Assembly: GCA_020080175.1 (NCBI GenBank)
Contig: JAGHQL010000131.1
Location: 1 to 64,000 of the forward strand
Length of the DNA: 64,000 nt
From: Glutinoglossum americanum
Taxonomy: Eukaryota > Ascomycota > Geoglossomycetes > Geoglossales > Geoglossaceae
Direction of reading: 5' to 3'
Shown here: positions 34,365 to 46,276 of the stretch, one piece after another
Numbering within the stretch: position 1 is the first letter of the stretch
Layout: every line of letters begins with the position of its first letter
Notes under the pieces: model-generated
What the model was told of the DNA's origin: nothing
What the model saw: the letters and a program-made list of their open reading frames with translations, nothing else
The model's database searches: none
Made by a program: the position numbers and the translations under genes

Positions 34365-36532
34365 GCCCGTTGAATTTTGTACGACCCAACCAAGATCGAT
34401 GCGGCTCTCACTGCCAATTGGATCAAAGAACAGAGGAGCCAGGACGGGTAGCGTTGACAGCCGCCAACATAGGCACCTACCCGCGCGGATGGCGATATGG
34501 TAAGGCCCAAAGAGGGCGAAAGAATAGCTATGTGTAGGGAGATAACAAAGATAAACTCGCAGTAACAAGTAAGAGTGAGTTGCGCGCAAAGTTGTTTGGT
34601 AATGAAAACTCGGTCGTACGGGGGAGGTGAGTATAAAGAGGATTGAAAAACTTAGTCGTATCTCAACGTAACATTACCGGAGCATTGGGGGTTTAACTAC
34701 TCCCCCGGGTAGATCAGGCGCGGCGTGATGGCTAGATTGCATCAGGATTGGCGGGGTACACTATGCAAAATTTTCACACACTTGGGTAAACGGGCCAAAC
34801 AACAACGGGGCAGCACTTCGGCAGGATACAGGGCCAGCAGACAGGGCCAGCACGAGCAAAGGGGGGGGGTGTGCGCAAGAGCGAGTGTGAGGGAGGGGGG
34901 CGGTAGGACTGGGTGTGGGGAAAAGCAAAGGCGGAGGCAAAGCATAGGATGGCGACAAGCAGTTAGCAGGATCTATTTCTTGGGCGAGATAGTTCGTTCA
35001 GAGGTCATCCGGCGAGATGCATGGGTCACAACGGCGTGGCGGTGGATAGAATGGAAATGACATATTTGCAGGGTTGGTTGGGAGGGATGAGACTTTGAGA
35101 TTTTCTTCTTCGAGGAGAAATAGCAGTTCGCGTGTCGGCTTGTGCACCCACTTTCTCTGCAACGCCACAGTGATCTCGGCATTGACCCACCTCATTGGGC
35201 TCGGGGGCGAGCTAAGAGGCTAGAGAGGCCAAAACAGTCTGGCGGTACTGCGAGCCAGACACGGGATGGTGAAGTTGCTGTGCTACGACATATAAAAGCA
35301 TGTAAGGCGCTCCGGACCAGAGCCCGCGAGAAAGCGTCGAGAGAGTGTGTGATGAGAGGAGAATGCCGCGCGACGAGAACTCCGACACGGTGGACGCGGC
35401 TTAGAGCACCAGCACCCATGCGTCTCGTCGCCAACACAGAACACCGCAGGACGCCGAAGCTCCACGGCTCGCCGGAAATGGCGGAGATGCTGCGTTCACC
35501 CCGTTCACTCCGATTCCATACTCTACGGTGCTCTGCTCTGCTCTGCTCTGCTCTGGGGTGCTCCACAGAGCACTACGCTACATGCTTCCCCGTGCACATT
35601 CCCATACTGCCTTTTTTCCAACACCATCGTAAGAATAGCCTCAAGATAAACTCCGCAACCTTCCACCTAGACCTTGGGAGCTTGATGAAACTTCCGCGAC
35701 CGGCACGCGAGCTGTAGCTTCAGCATCCGCTTTATTGCCAATACCGCGCCGCAGCTGAAGTGAAATGATCTCGTGAACCTGCCCCGAACTCGCCCGTTTC
35801 CACGCAACCAATCCTCGTCGATTGGGTCTGGGGATGGCGTTTCTGGGGCCTTTAAGAGGAAACCGCCTATCCTACACTGAGCCTAGACAAGATCATGGAA
35901 CTGTTTTCGTGTCGAATCGGCGCCTTTTTTCTGCGCTTGTTTCTTTTCCAACGCGCAGCGCCGAGGGGAGGAGATTAAGTTGGTTTGGATCCTAGGCAGC
36001 AGCGATGTGTACCCTGTACGACCGGAAGAACGGCCAGAACGCAAAGAACTTTGCAACCTGACCGCACGGGAGAAGAAGGCTGCGTTTCCGCCGGACTCTT
36101 TCTGGTTACAGAAATGCGAAACCCCATATTCAAATTTCACTTTATTTTTCTTCTCGAAAGTTTGTTTTCGGGGTTGTGTTGGTGCGAGAGTCTGTTTTAG
36201 GCTCTTTTTCATCAAGCAGCCCCGAGCATCCCAAGCACCCGCAGGCATCTCCCCAGACATCTCCCCAGACATCTCCCAGGATGCGTCTTCACTCCTAAGT
36301 TCTCTTTGCATAGAGCAACCCTAAAAACAACCTCCTATTTGGAAAACCTCTGCTTAATGCACCCCGGGTTTGCAGGCCTTGCGACCTGTCACTCCTTTGC
36401 CTCTTGACGTATCAAGATCTGACCGCGGGATCAACTCCAACGTTGTTCGACGGGTGTGTGAGAAGTGCAGATGGGGCTGCCCAGTCATCAAGGAACATAG
36501 ATGAGTACGTCACCGGGCACCCATCCTTTACT
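34365..36532. promoter_or_regulatory. 2.2-kb divergent intergenic region, bZIP / arrestin genes
   Basis: A long shared upstream region contains G-rich runs (34860-34910), a CTCTG pentamer array (35531-35555), a short ACATCTCCCCAG-type repeat near 36240-36275 and AACCCTAA at 36317-36324, the reverse complement of the box seen before RPL16. A 191-codon frame at 35142-35717 starts at GTG and has no domain. Long leaders with upstream open frames are plausible for the bZIP gene but not shown. Confidence 0.45.
35531..35555. repeat. (CTCTG)5 microsatellite
   Basis: Five perfect tandem copies of CTCTG, followed by a diverged copy. Confidence 0.95.
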
Positions 36533-39265
36533 ATGTCCAATCAATCAATATCCTCCCTCTTTCGGAACCCTGCATTCGGGGAAAAAAAAAGGTCATTTAG
36601 TGATTCCGCGCGAAAATCCAATTGTGTCTCCCAAAAGCCCCAAATCATTTTAACTACTCTGCGCGTCTCAGGTCTCTTTTAGGCAACCCTAGTCTAACGA
36701 AGAACCTCCCAGGCCAATTCCCAAAAATATTGCCCAGACGTGGCTCGCGCGGCCACGTGCTCGCAGAGGACATGGGGTCGGAGGGCATGTTTTCGGCAGT
36801 GAACAATATTCCTCGTCCAACAACGGCGTGTTCCCGCCTGGGCTCGCGCCCTCTCTCTGATATTAGAGAAGCTACAGAGCCGACATTAGAAACCCCTCCA
36901 GTTTCATATTCAGGACTTGATCTGGATAGACGGCGAGTGATTCGACTCGATGAGCCCACTAACAATGCTTCAAGTCCCAATTCCTCAATCCCGGAGCCTG
37001 CTGCTACTCCCGGCCAGCCTCGGCGTACTACTTCCAAAAAATTACAACGAAAGAGCAGTCGGAGATCTCATTCCTCAACGGAGCCTATGCTCGGTCCTCC
37101 TCCTCCAAATGAGCCGAATATGACAATACCTAATCGGGGAGAATCACATTCACCTGTCCGCTCTGCTGCTAGTAGGATAGCCCCAGTATCGTCAAACTCA
37201 ATGCGTAAGGTGCCGTCAAGGACATTTGTTCGGCCGATTGAGCCATACAGCCTCCTAGAATTTCCAGAGATCCGACATGCGAGAGTTAAGCTTGGTGTTA
37301 GGGTCTCGAGTCCGCTTTTCATGGGAGGTGGAACCGTTGAAGGCAAATTGGACATCACCATTGGTCGGGGTTCAGATAGGAAAAAGCTGCATGGCAAAGA
37401 GATTCTGCTCGGAAGGATCGGAGTAGATGTGATAGGCGTGGAAGAAGTGCCACCCGCCCGAAAATCTATATTTTTGACCTTAGCAACCGAACTCATAGAC
37501 ATCAATCACCCGCCTCCGGCAACCATGCTTGCTCCGGCAACTGAACGAATACCTTCGGCACAGTTCTGGACGCTGATGCCCTCTACCTCGATGCTACCGT
37601 TCCGGCTAAACCTGCCGCTGAATGTTGGACCCGGTCCGTTTCACTCAAATCGAGCAAGAATTAGATACATCCTGTGTGCCACAGCCCTAATAAAAGAGGC
37701 CGGGAAGCAGTCCTACGTGAGATGCGCACAGGAGATCAACCTTGTCTCCGCCTACGACCGTGAGTGCAATTTTTATTTCCCCAGATTTTAATAAAAATGC
37801 CCCAGCCTTTGCTTATATGACCCCACAAGCAGCCGAGAGGGCACTTGTTTCGCTTCCCAGCCCCCTCACGGTCTCTGACGAGCATGTACTACGCAGGGGT
37901 GGCGGAAGTGACTCCGTGAAGGTTACCGCCGGCATCCATCGCCAAGTCTGGGTGAGCGGAACGACCATCTTTGTGGATGTATTCATTGCCAATAATAGCT
38001 ACAAGAAGGTAAGGACCCTAACATTGGAACTTGTGAGGTGGATCGGAGGATACAAGCATGTACGTCCACCCCAGCCATATCAAACTATATTGCCCAACTT
38101 CCCCGTATTTTGAGACCTAACCTCTTAGCGGGAGCGAAGGCTTCTGCCCTCACTTTGGAATCAACCGCTAGCCATCTACGGGTCCCCGACTGGAAGGATG
38201 AAAGGATAATAAAAAGAAATGTCGTCAGGGGCAACAGGGTTGGGAATTGGAAAGGCGTGAAACCATACTCGTCGGACATATTAACCTGTGAAGTTGAAGT
38301 GCCAAGGGGTCACCTGAGCGTCCGAATGGGTAAGCCGAGCGATGCCTTGATATAGAATTCCAAACCCTTTTTAAAAGCCGACAATTTACGTGCCCAGGGA
38401 GATATTTTGAGGTGCGGTATTTCGTCGGTATCCATGTCGAATCAATCTTCTCGTGCGTCATCCGGCCAAGAACCCGAGTTGATAATCATCTGCTTACCAC
38501 CCAAGGGCAGGAAACTCGTTCATCTGCAGTTGCCGGTCACAATTATCCACATGGTTTGGCTTCCTTTCTCCCTAACGAAACATCTGTAGCTAAAGGGATT
38601 AATGAAAAAAAAAAAAGAACTCTCTCGATGTCGTTCCGAATTCACTTTGCCAGGTTTCATCGGCTATCGAGGGTAGACGTGCGCACAGTTCGCCCACCGG
38701 TACAGCCCGTAGGTCAGGCTCTGTCCAGGGAAGAGCGTTTTCTGCACCGAGAAAGCACTCGGTCACACGCCTTCTCGGGGAAAGAGTATCTCGTGAGGAG
38801 ATGAATGATCTTACCCAAGCACTGGATGGGAGTCCCCGAAAGACGCGCAAGGCAGCCAGCCTCGGAAACCGCGAAGCGATCAGCAAAGAGAGGATCGCTC
38901 GGCTCTCCGAAGCTGAAGACACTCTTCCAAGTCTCCGACGCGCGATCTCCCTAGACCCCGCACCTAGAATCCAAGCCAGTACCTCCGGCCTAGCGTTCGG
39001 GAACGAGGAGGGCGAGGATAACAATTTGGATCTGTGGAGCGCGAGGGCCGAATCGTCGGGGGATAGGCAGCAGAGTCATCGGAAATTGGTTCTAGGGAGG
39101 CAGCAGAGTGAGATTTCTCTAGCGAGGAAGAGTAATAGGGCGATTGGGCAGGAAGGGTGGAGGAATGTGGCTGTGGAGGAATCATTTGTTTTTGTTGATG
39201 TCGGTGTGGGGACTAAAGGGTCAAGCGGAGGAATTATTGGGCGGAGGGCGTCTTCTAAGGGTTAA
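36533..39265 (+). CDS. Arrestin-domain protein (alpha-arrestin-like)
   Basis: Seven exons, inferred: 36533-36591, 36672-37759, 37833-38063, 38129-38329, 38398-38452, 38511-38553, 38654-39265, giving 762 residues. A disordered N-terminal third precedes the arrestin fold. Recognisable pieces are RHARVKLGVRVSSPLFMGGG and VEGKLDITIGRG (arrestin N), INLVSAYDPERALVSLPSPL, VTAGIHRQVWVSGTTIFVDV, ASHLRVPDWKDERIIKRNVV, LTCEVEVPRGHLSVRMGRYF and KLVHLQLPVTIIHM (arrestin C). Alpha-arrestins recruit ubiquitin ligases to membrane transporters for endocytosis; I see no clear PPxY motif, so the partner is unknown. The region 38511-38653 is difficult: homology suggests that the frame after VTIIHM continues in another register (LPNETS...), so the sixth intron or a one-base error needs checking. 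Confidence 0.82.
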
Positions 39266-40154
39266 GCCGAATGGGACTGGGGTTGTGTTGCATACGCAAT
39301 CTCTTTTTTCCTTTTTTGTTTTTGCCTCGTTCTTATTTTTGACGCGGTGAGGTTTGGATGAAAACTTCACCAGATGGTTCTTCCTCTTCCGATGTGTCTT
39401 TCTTACAGCGCCTGGCTTGTAGTAGGGCAGGTTTTCTCCTTTTGCCTCTTCCTCTTCCCTTGGGTCCGCCAGAAAACGGTGGGGCTTTTTAAACATTATA
39501 TTTGGGTTGCCTATCGTTTGGGGAACAGAACCTTGGAAGATAGGCAGGTAAACAATGAGATCATTGGTTCTATCTATACATACATCATTCTCTCTATGTT
39601 GTCGTGAGTGAAATTTTGCCTAGCCACTCCTTGCTTGGAAACGTAATCATGTGGTGGTTTGGGACTTTTTTTACTTCCGCTCGGTGTATTTCCTCCAAGG
39701 AATTAGGGGTGCAAAAGGGAGTTTTAGGTCTTTGGCTCGAAGAATCGGTACATTGACGCCGTCCTCGATGTTCCTTTTACACCAAGATTTCACACTCTTA
39801 GCTCTAACCTTATCGTCACCAGGAGAAATAAATAGCCTCAGAAAACCCTCAAAACCCATCTCACTTTCCCAATTTAAGCGTCTGCTACGCGCTGCCGGGA
39901 AAACTCTCTTTTGACCCACAACACAACACCATATCCTTCCCTACCCTGGGGACAAAGACGAAAACATTCATAGGTGGCCAACTTCCATTGTATCAGCACA
40001 CTTACCGCGGGCACCCACACCATACCACTCACTGCTTCCAATGAGACGGACACTCGCTGAGTTTTATATATCTATGTCTTAGCCTGTGGATCGGACGGAC
40101 TGTCGCTATCCTACCCCAGTTTATTCTTCCATAACGGCGGCGTACACATCGACC
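39266..40154. other. Intergenic region, arrestin gene to LIM gene
   Basis: These 889 bases hold the arrestin 3' flank and LIM-gene promoter. T-rich strings lie near 39300-39340. No open frame with a recognisable domain is present. Confidence 0.5.
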
Positions 40155-42721
40155 ATGCCAGGGGAAATTCCAGCAACTGCAGCGCCGCCCGCCACCACAG
40201 CGGAAGCAGCCATAGGTCCACCCGCTTCCTCCTCCCTCCAGCTCATCCTCCCCCAATCCCAACAACTGCAGCCACAAAACACCCCCCTCCGTCCTTCAAA
40301 ACACACAGCAACAGCCACTCAACATCCCCCAACACCCGCCCACCGCGTCCGAACCCGCACTCCGCGCCCCCGGCCCCTCTCCCGCAACCGCCCTCTCTCC
40401 CGCGCCGTCCACCTGAGGCACCACTACGCGTACACATGCACGTTCTGCTGGGAGACATACCGAGCATCCTCGTTATCGGCACCGAGGGTTGTTGGGACGA
40501 ATGCTAGGATAGCGTGCGAAGGGTGCTGGGTACAGTTGCATAATCTCAGTATTTGTTGGGCATGTGGGGACAGCGTTGTGAGGGGGGAGGAATGTGTTAG
40601 TTTTGGGTGGACGTTTTGGCACAGGGGGTGTTTTGGTTGTTTGAGCTGTAGGGTTTGTGATATTTTTTTCGGCTTTATATGGAGAGCAGTCGGGCTGGCA
40701 GGCTAATGTGTTTGTACGTCTTTTTATATATATAGGCTCCCCTGACGGCACCGGGAGACGTTGGAGAGTTTGCGGTCGAAGTTTTCGAGACGCCGGTTTG
40801 TGGAAGGTGTCATGCTGAGGACGGTGAAGAGACGGGAGATGATTCGGCAGGAAACGCCGCTTCAGGGAGCGATGGTTGTGAAGATTTGAGGCTGGGCAAA
40901 ACGATGCGGAGGATGAAGGCTTTGGAGGCAGGGGGGCAGCCGAAGGGAGGGAGAAAGAGTGTAGCGAGGAGGTCGAAGAGGCAGCGGCATGGCGTCGTTA
41001 AGGATGTCGCGGAGGGCCTAAAGATACAGGAAGGTGTGCACGTTTGCCAGGATATCCAGAGTGATATGGCTGTAAACCCACCGCACACTGACGGCTCGAA
41101 AGACGGTACCTCCAACCCACCCAATCCACCAACCAAAGATCGGCCACACAAATCCGTCTCCACTACCATCCGCCACCCAGCACTAGAATTCCGTGTCCAA
41201 TCCCCTCAGCGAAGACACCCCTCCCTCCGCCGTGACACCCCAGTCCCTTACATCTCGATCTTCGACCCCTTAAACACACCAGCCTTCAAGCCCGTCAGCA
41301 AATCCAAGAAACCACCTAGGTGGATGTCCCGAAAGCCGAGCAGCATTGCTGGTGCTCTGCAACTGGCACCTCGGTCGCAACCTGTGCGGCCAGAAGATGT
41401 GAGTGTGCTGGCATCTCACGAGGTGGTGGTGGTGGTGCAGCAACAGCTCCCGGAGGCGATAGTGAAAGAAGCAGAACAGCCCCCACCAACTTCCTCACTC
41501 ATTCCAAAAAGCTCACTCCAATTCCAGAAGAGTCGTCGCCGAAGCGGTGGTGGTGGCGCCTCCTCACCCCACCCCCTCGTCGTCTCCTTCGCAGCCTCCC
41601 CGCCCAACCCAAAAACCCACCAGCGCGTCTCCCCAGCCGCGCGACAAAAACTCAAATCCCGAAAAGCAACACCAATCCCCCCGACCTTTACCCGTAAAGA
41701 GCTCTCCTCGTACCCTTTTTTCCAGAACCCTCGTAGGCCTATCGTGCCGGCTGTTGAGTCATCGTGGGGGAATCTGAGTAAGCTTTCTCCGGGCTTGTTT
41801 CCTTATGGAGAGTCGGCTGGTGGTGCCACTAGTGGTTCTGGGGAACCGGTGGTGGTGGGAGGGGGGAAAGGGCGAAAGGGGGGAGGAGAGATCGTGATGA
41901 ATAGGGGTGTGGTGTTGGGGCAGCCGAGGGTTATTAGTTCGTTTAGGTCGACGGAGTATTTGGATAAGTATCGCGACCGGGATGGCGGTGGCGGGAAAGG
42001 AGAATCCACAACCAGCACCAATCCAACACTCACCCATACGTGTCCCTGCTGCAGCGGAACTATCTCCCCATCCATCCCACCATCCATCCCATCAACCATC
42101 AAAGCCTCAAACGGCCACCACTATCACCTCCCTTGCTTCACCTGCCGCATCTGCCGCAAACCGATCGATACAGCAAAGGGGAAGCTAGACGACTACATGT
42201 TCCTGATGCAAATCCCGCATCACAGGCGGTGCGTGGCCGGGGAGATGATCGGAAAGAAGAAGGGCGCGAGGGGGAATAACAAGGATGCGTCCGTTGCGCT
42301 TTTGAAGCCGCGGGGAGACACCCCCCCGGACCCACCACCTCCCAACCCACGCGCGCACAAGATAGCAGCGACGACAGCATCCCCGCCAAAAGACCACAAC
42401 GCGCTCTCATCATTCTTCTCCGTCCGAAAAAAACCCCCGATCCCCCCGCTTCCCCCCCTGGACCCGGCGTGCGCGGCATGCGGTCTTCCCCTCCTCCCGC
42501 CCTCGGACATACTCCTCGGACCCAGCGAAACGAAGGTCCACAAGCCGTGCATGAGGTGTCGGAGGTGCGGGGACAGGATGGCTACTACGAGGTGGTACGA
42601 GTGGGACGGGAAGGGCTTGATGGTTTTGCTCTGCAGGGAGTGTTGGCGGCGCGGGAGAAGGGAGAGGGGGTATACCGTCGAGGAGATTGGGAGGGAGGAG
42701 AAGGGGTTGTTGGGGGGGTGA
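40155..42721 (+). CDS. Protein with three LIM zinc-binding domains and long disordered linkers
   Basis: Two exons, 40155-40652 and 40736-42721, give 827 residues. LIM1 begins with ICWACG, then WHRGCFGCLSC, is interrupted by the intron and closes with VCGRCH. LIM2 (about 620-690) reads CPCCSG...HLPCFTCRIC...HHRRC. LIM3 (about 755-815) reads CAACG...HKPCMRCRRC...LLCRECW. An additional Cys pair block (CTFCWETY...CEGCW) precedes LIM1. LIM domains mediate protein contacts, and fungal multi-LIM proteins include Rga and paxillin relatives, but no RhoGAP or LD motif is evident here, so the role is unknown. The donor after LSCR (gtttgt) is weak, and a later donor is possible. The high GC content creates long spurious frames on both strands. 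Confidence 0.8.
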
Positions 42722-43691
42722 GGGGGGGGGGTTCTTCTTTCTTCTTCTCCTTCCCCTTCTTGGTGTAGCGTATGTAGCGGGGGCTCAGTGGTTTCTTTCC
42801 TCTCCTACCTTCCTTCCTTCTTTTTCTCCTTCTTGCGTCCAGTTGGCTACACCCGATGAGTGGCCCATCGTGATATCATCATCGTTGTTGCTGTCGTTTG
42901 TTTGTCAAATACGAACAACAGAAGGTTTTTTTTTTTTCCCCTTCGACGGCGTGGGATAGGATAGTAGATTCTCTTGGGCTTTCTACTAGGGGGGTTTTTT
43001 TTTTCTTTTACTGCGAGTTCCTGATAAGAGATGTCTGAACCACCGACTAATCCCAGCCAAACTCGCCGAAAAAAAGACACAAAAAGAACCTTAGAGGGAA
43101 GAAAGCCCGTCTATTTCTAAACCCTACCTACCGAACAAGAGGAAAAAAAAAAAAAGAAAAACCCTTAAACAATCACTCCGTCGAAATCATCTTCTCTATC
43201 TATCTAAGCTTTTTTTTCCCTCGGCGGAAACTCCCTCTTCGGTCCACTCACAAAAACCCACCACCACACCGACCATCAATTCCACTCCTCTGATCCGATC
43301 AAGCAATCGATCACTCTCTCTCTCTCTCGAAAAAAGAAAGGAAGAAAGGAAGAAAGCAAAGAGAATGAAATAGAACACAACACCCTTCACCCTAACCGTC
43401 TTTTTTTTTTCCGCGTAGAGAGAGATTGAAAAAATCGAATAATCTTTTCAATTCCCCCTCGACTTCACGCCATGGGGATGGATGTAGACCCTCTTCCTCT
43501 CTTTTAATCTTGCCATATACTGGCGAAGGGAAAAAAAGAGGATAAAATCTAGTTCCGGCACGACGTAGCCAACGCAAAAGAAGGGAAGACATTAGAAAGG
43601 ACCCTGCGGGGGTGTTTTTTTAAAGAAAAAACCGGCACGGGGTAGGAAGGTTAAACGGCCCTTTCTCCCCGTCGTCTCTGGTTATGTTTTC
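42722..43691. other. Convergent intergenic region with homopolymer runs
   Basis: These 970 bases between two 3' ends contain many T, A and G homopolymers (42721-42731, 42927-42938, 43001-43013, 43141-43160) and a CT run near 43315-43328. No conserved open frame is present. Confidence 0.5.
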
Positions 43692-45541
43692 TCAGGTCCT
43701 CCAAAAAGACTTCATTTTCTGCCCGCTACCTGCAGCGCCATCTTCCGTACCCTTTTTTTTCTTCGGGGTAGCGAGCACATTCAACCTACTCAGACTCAGA
43801 ATCCCTCTTCTCTTAGTCCCATTGTTGCTCGTCTTTGGAGCTTTCGGCCTCGCCTTCGATTCTTCCCTGGACTCCTGATGCAAGGCAGGAGTCCATTGCA
43901 CAGCGCTTCGGCTCTTCTTGCTAGTAGGTTCGTCGTCAGAGGAATCCTCGCCACGACGGCGTTTCTTCTCATTTAGTATACCGTGCGGAACAGTTAGAAG
44001 ACGGAACTTAGGGTCAGTTTTGATAAAATCGTCAGCACCGCTAGGCATGACTTGGCGAATGGTGGGCGCCCCTGCAGCGGAGCCAAATTCGAGCTTCTTA
44101 TCGGTACGAAAGGTGAACACTCCTGGGCCATGTAGTTGCGATGCCTTAATGCCACTAGGGGGAGGTAACTTAGGGAGGGTGGGGTAGCTGATGGTAGCTG
44201 GCAACCGTGATTTTGGAATGGTATTACTTGCTGGAGATGGCGAGGTTGACTCGAGGCCGGGGTTTGTGTCGCAGGCGAAAGCCACACGCTTAGTGGTTGT
44301 GGTTCGCGTCAGTCCTGGTGTAGGAGAAGAGGGAAGCGAAGGAAAACCTTTGCTGGGGCCACTCTTCGCACCAGGTGTTGAGACAGGACGGACAGATGTT
44401 ACGTTGTGCGATGTGGGTCCTGGAATTGCAGATTCCTGGCCTCGGGGAACAGGTCTCAATCCTGCAAAGGTGACATGTTTCAAGCTCTTTAGCGACGCTG
44501 AGGGCGTGCGAATGGACGCGGAACGCTTGATGCTGATAGAGCGAGTCGGAGAAGGCTTGGGAAGGCCAGACCTAGAGCGTGGAATACTCGGAGTGGCAGG
44601 TGGACTAATATCTCCAGCCTTGGTCGAGCCTTTCTGGGGAGTAGCAGAGGTATCTTCATTTACAAAGGTCTTGACGCGTTTCGTCTTGCTAGTGTTCGAC
44701 AGGCGCCCGTCGTCGTCTTCACCGGTGCTTCGGAACGGCATCATTTTTGCAGAGTCGTCGTGAGCGTCATCTAGCTTAGCCTGCGACTTGGTACGCTTGA
44801 GTGAGGTTGTAGCTGGGGTAAAGCGTCCCGGTTGGGCCCTAAACGCAGAAGGATGTCCAGCAATGGAGTCCATCTTTCTGAATTCTGCCTTGTGCACATC
44901 ACTAAACCTCCGAGACTTCCCCTTCGCCGGAGCGATTTTTCTCCCCCGGATACCTATCAAACCACTACTCTCCTGTACACCGTTCCTCGCCCTCTCCGCA
45001 TCTCGCTCGGCCTCGAGTCTCTTCTTGATCTGAGCGGCTTCCCCCCGCAGCTCATCCATCATTCTCCGAGCTTCTGGTCCGAGGCCTGGCCGCGGGCGAG
45101 AAAAGCTAAATTCAAAATTCAAAGGTGTTGCACAATTCGATTTCGTCGGAGTTTCATTGTGCTTGGCGTTTCCAGCATTCACGTTAACGAACCCAAACAA
45201 GAGGCCATTGTCAAGCTGTTTGGCCGTGCTCTTCTGAACTTTGCTCGGATGAGCTTCTTTGAAGCTCGGGGTGAAGCTAGTAGTCGGGCGCGGTGTCTGA
45301 AGGACTGGATATAAAGGTGATGGAGAAACAAGAGCTGTCAAATTGAACTTGGCGCCGCGTTTTGGGGTTTCTTCGCGCTCAAAGAGGGTAGAGAGTTTGG
45401 CAACCGTGGGTAATGCGCCCCCATTGGACTATATAGGACCGGGTTAAGCTGGCGTTGACTAAGATGGGAAGTTTTGTTTACCTTTTCATGCTCTGTGTTG
45501 CTGCCCTGTATGCGAGCCGGCCGACGAGAAGTCGACGGCAT
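43692..45541 (-). CDS. Conserved basic Ser/Pro-rich fungal protein, function unknown
   Basis: Two exons, 45541-45482 and 45428-43692 (intron gtaaac...tatatag, 53 nt), encode 598 residues; the unspliced frame would start at TTG, and splicing supplies the ATG and a conserved-looking LSTLFEREETPKRGAKFNL. Further blocks are RRMMDELRGEAAQIKKRLEA, a likely coiled coil, and GKSRRFSDVHKAEFRKMDSI followed by AGHPSAFRAQPGR. The remainder is Ser/Thr/Pro/Lys-rich, with SP and TP sites typical of cyclin-dependent-kinase substrates, and a C-terminal Lys-rich stretch (LATPKKKKGT). I recall homologues with the FSDVH...KKMDSIANHPS block across filamentous ascomycetes, none with an established role. A nuclear or microtubule association is only a guess. 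Confidence 0.8.
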
Positions 45542-46276
45542 GGTATTACTCGATATGCAGTCTAATTCTCGGTTTATCCGGATTAGTGGCCTAGTCGCAG
45601 GATGGAGGAGCGATGGTTGTGTTTGGTTCTGAGACTGCAGTTGTGTTGTGTGACGTCGTTGCTTGCCGAGATCAAAACAACGGAAAATGCACAAACAGTG
45701 CAAACAACCCATAACACAGTGCCCATTATGGACAACCACCATACTCTACTCTATACAAGGGTACAGGCATGAATCGCGGGATGCCTGCACACACGAAGCC
45801 GCATTACCCACTATTGTTTGAAAAATGCAAGAATGCTTCAGAATACAGTCTTTCCGGCATACTAACAAAACCCAACCCCCGTACCGTAGTACAATTGAGG
45901 TGGGACCCCATCGACGAGTCCTAGATATAACTCCAACTACAAAAGTGAGGGAATTGTCTATTGCGAGACATGATTTGTATGCACAAGACCGGTGAGTGCA
46001 ATACTGGGCTATGGAAAATTCAAAGTCCACCGCATTCGTCTCTACACCGTGAAGTCAAAATAATAAAAAAAGGACAATTGTGTTCCGTGCCTGCCGTTCT
46101 ATCATCTCTTGATGCAAACCCTTTTCTAATGCGCCAAGCTATTCACATGTTCGTAACCCGTTCCTCCATCCGCTAAATATGACTATATCAAAAAAAGAAA
46201 AAAAAACCCTTGCCCTCTCCAGTGATATTTCCAACAAAATTCAATTTTGACAGGGGTATTTCGTCAATAAACGTCA
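45542..46276. other. Intergenic region, PAS kinase 3' end to the basic-protein promoter
   Basis: These 735 bases include an A-rich stretch near 46189-46206 close to the PAS-kinase 3' end. No gene-like frame was found. Confidence 0.5.

Noticed and set aside
35142-35717. 191-codon plus-strand open frame in the bZIP/arrestin spacer
   Set aside because: GTG start, low-complexity Arg/Ser/Leu composition, includes the CTCTG microsatellite, and overlaps an equally long antisense frame.
41316-42552. Several 60-125-codon frames on both strands within the LIM gene
   Set aside because: They overlap the LIM coding frame and arise from its GC-rich, Pro-rich sequence; none has motifs.
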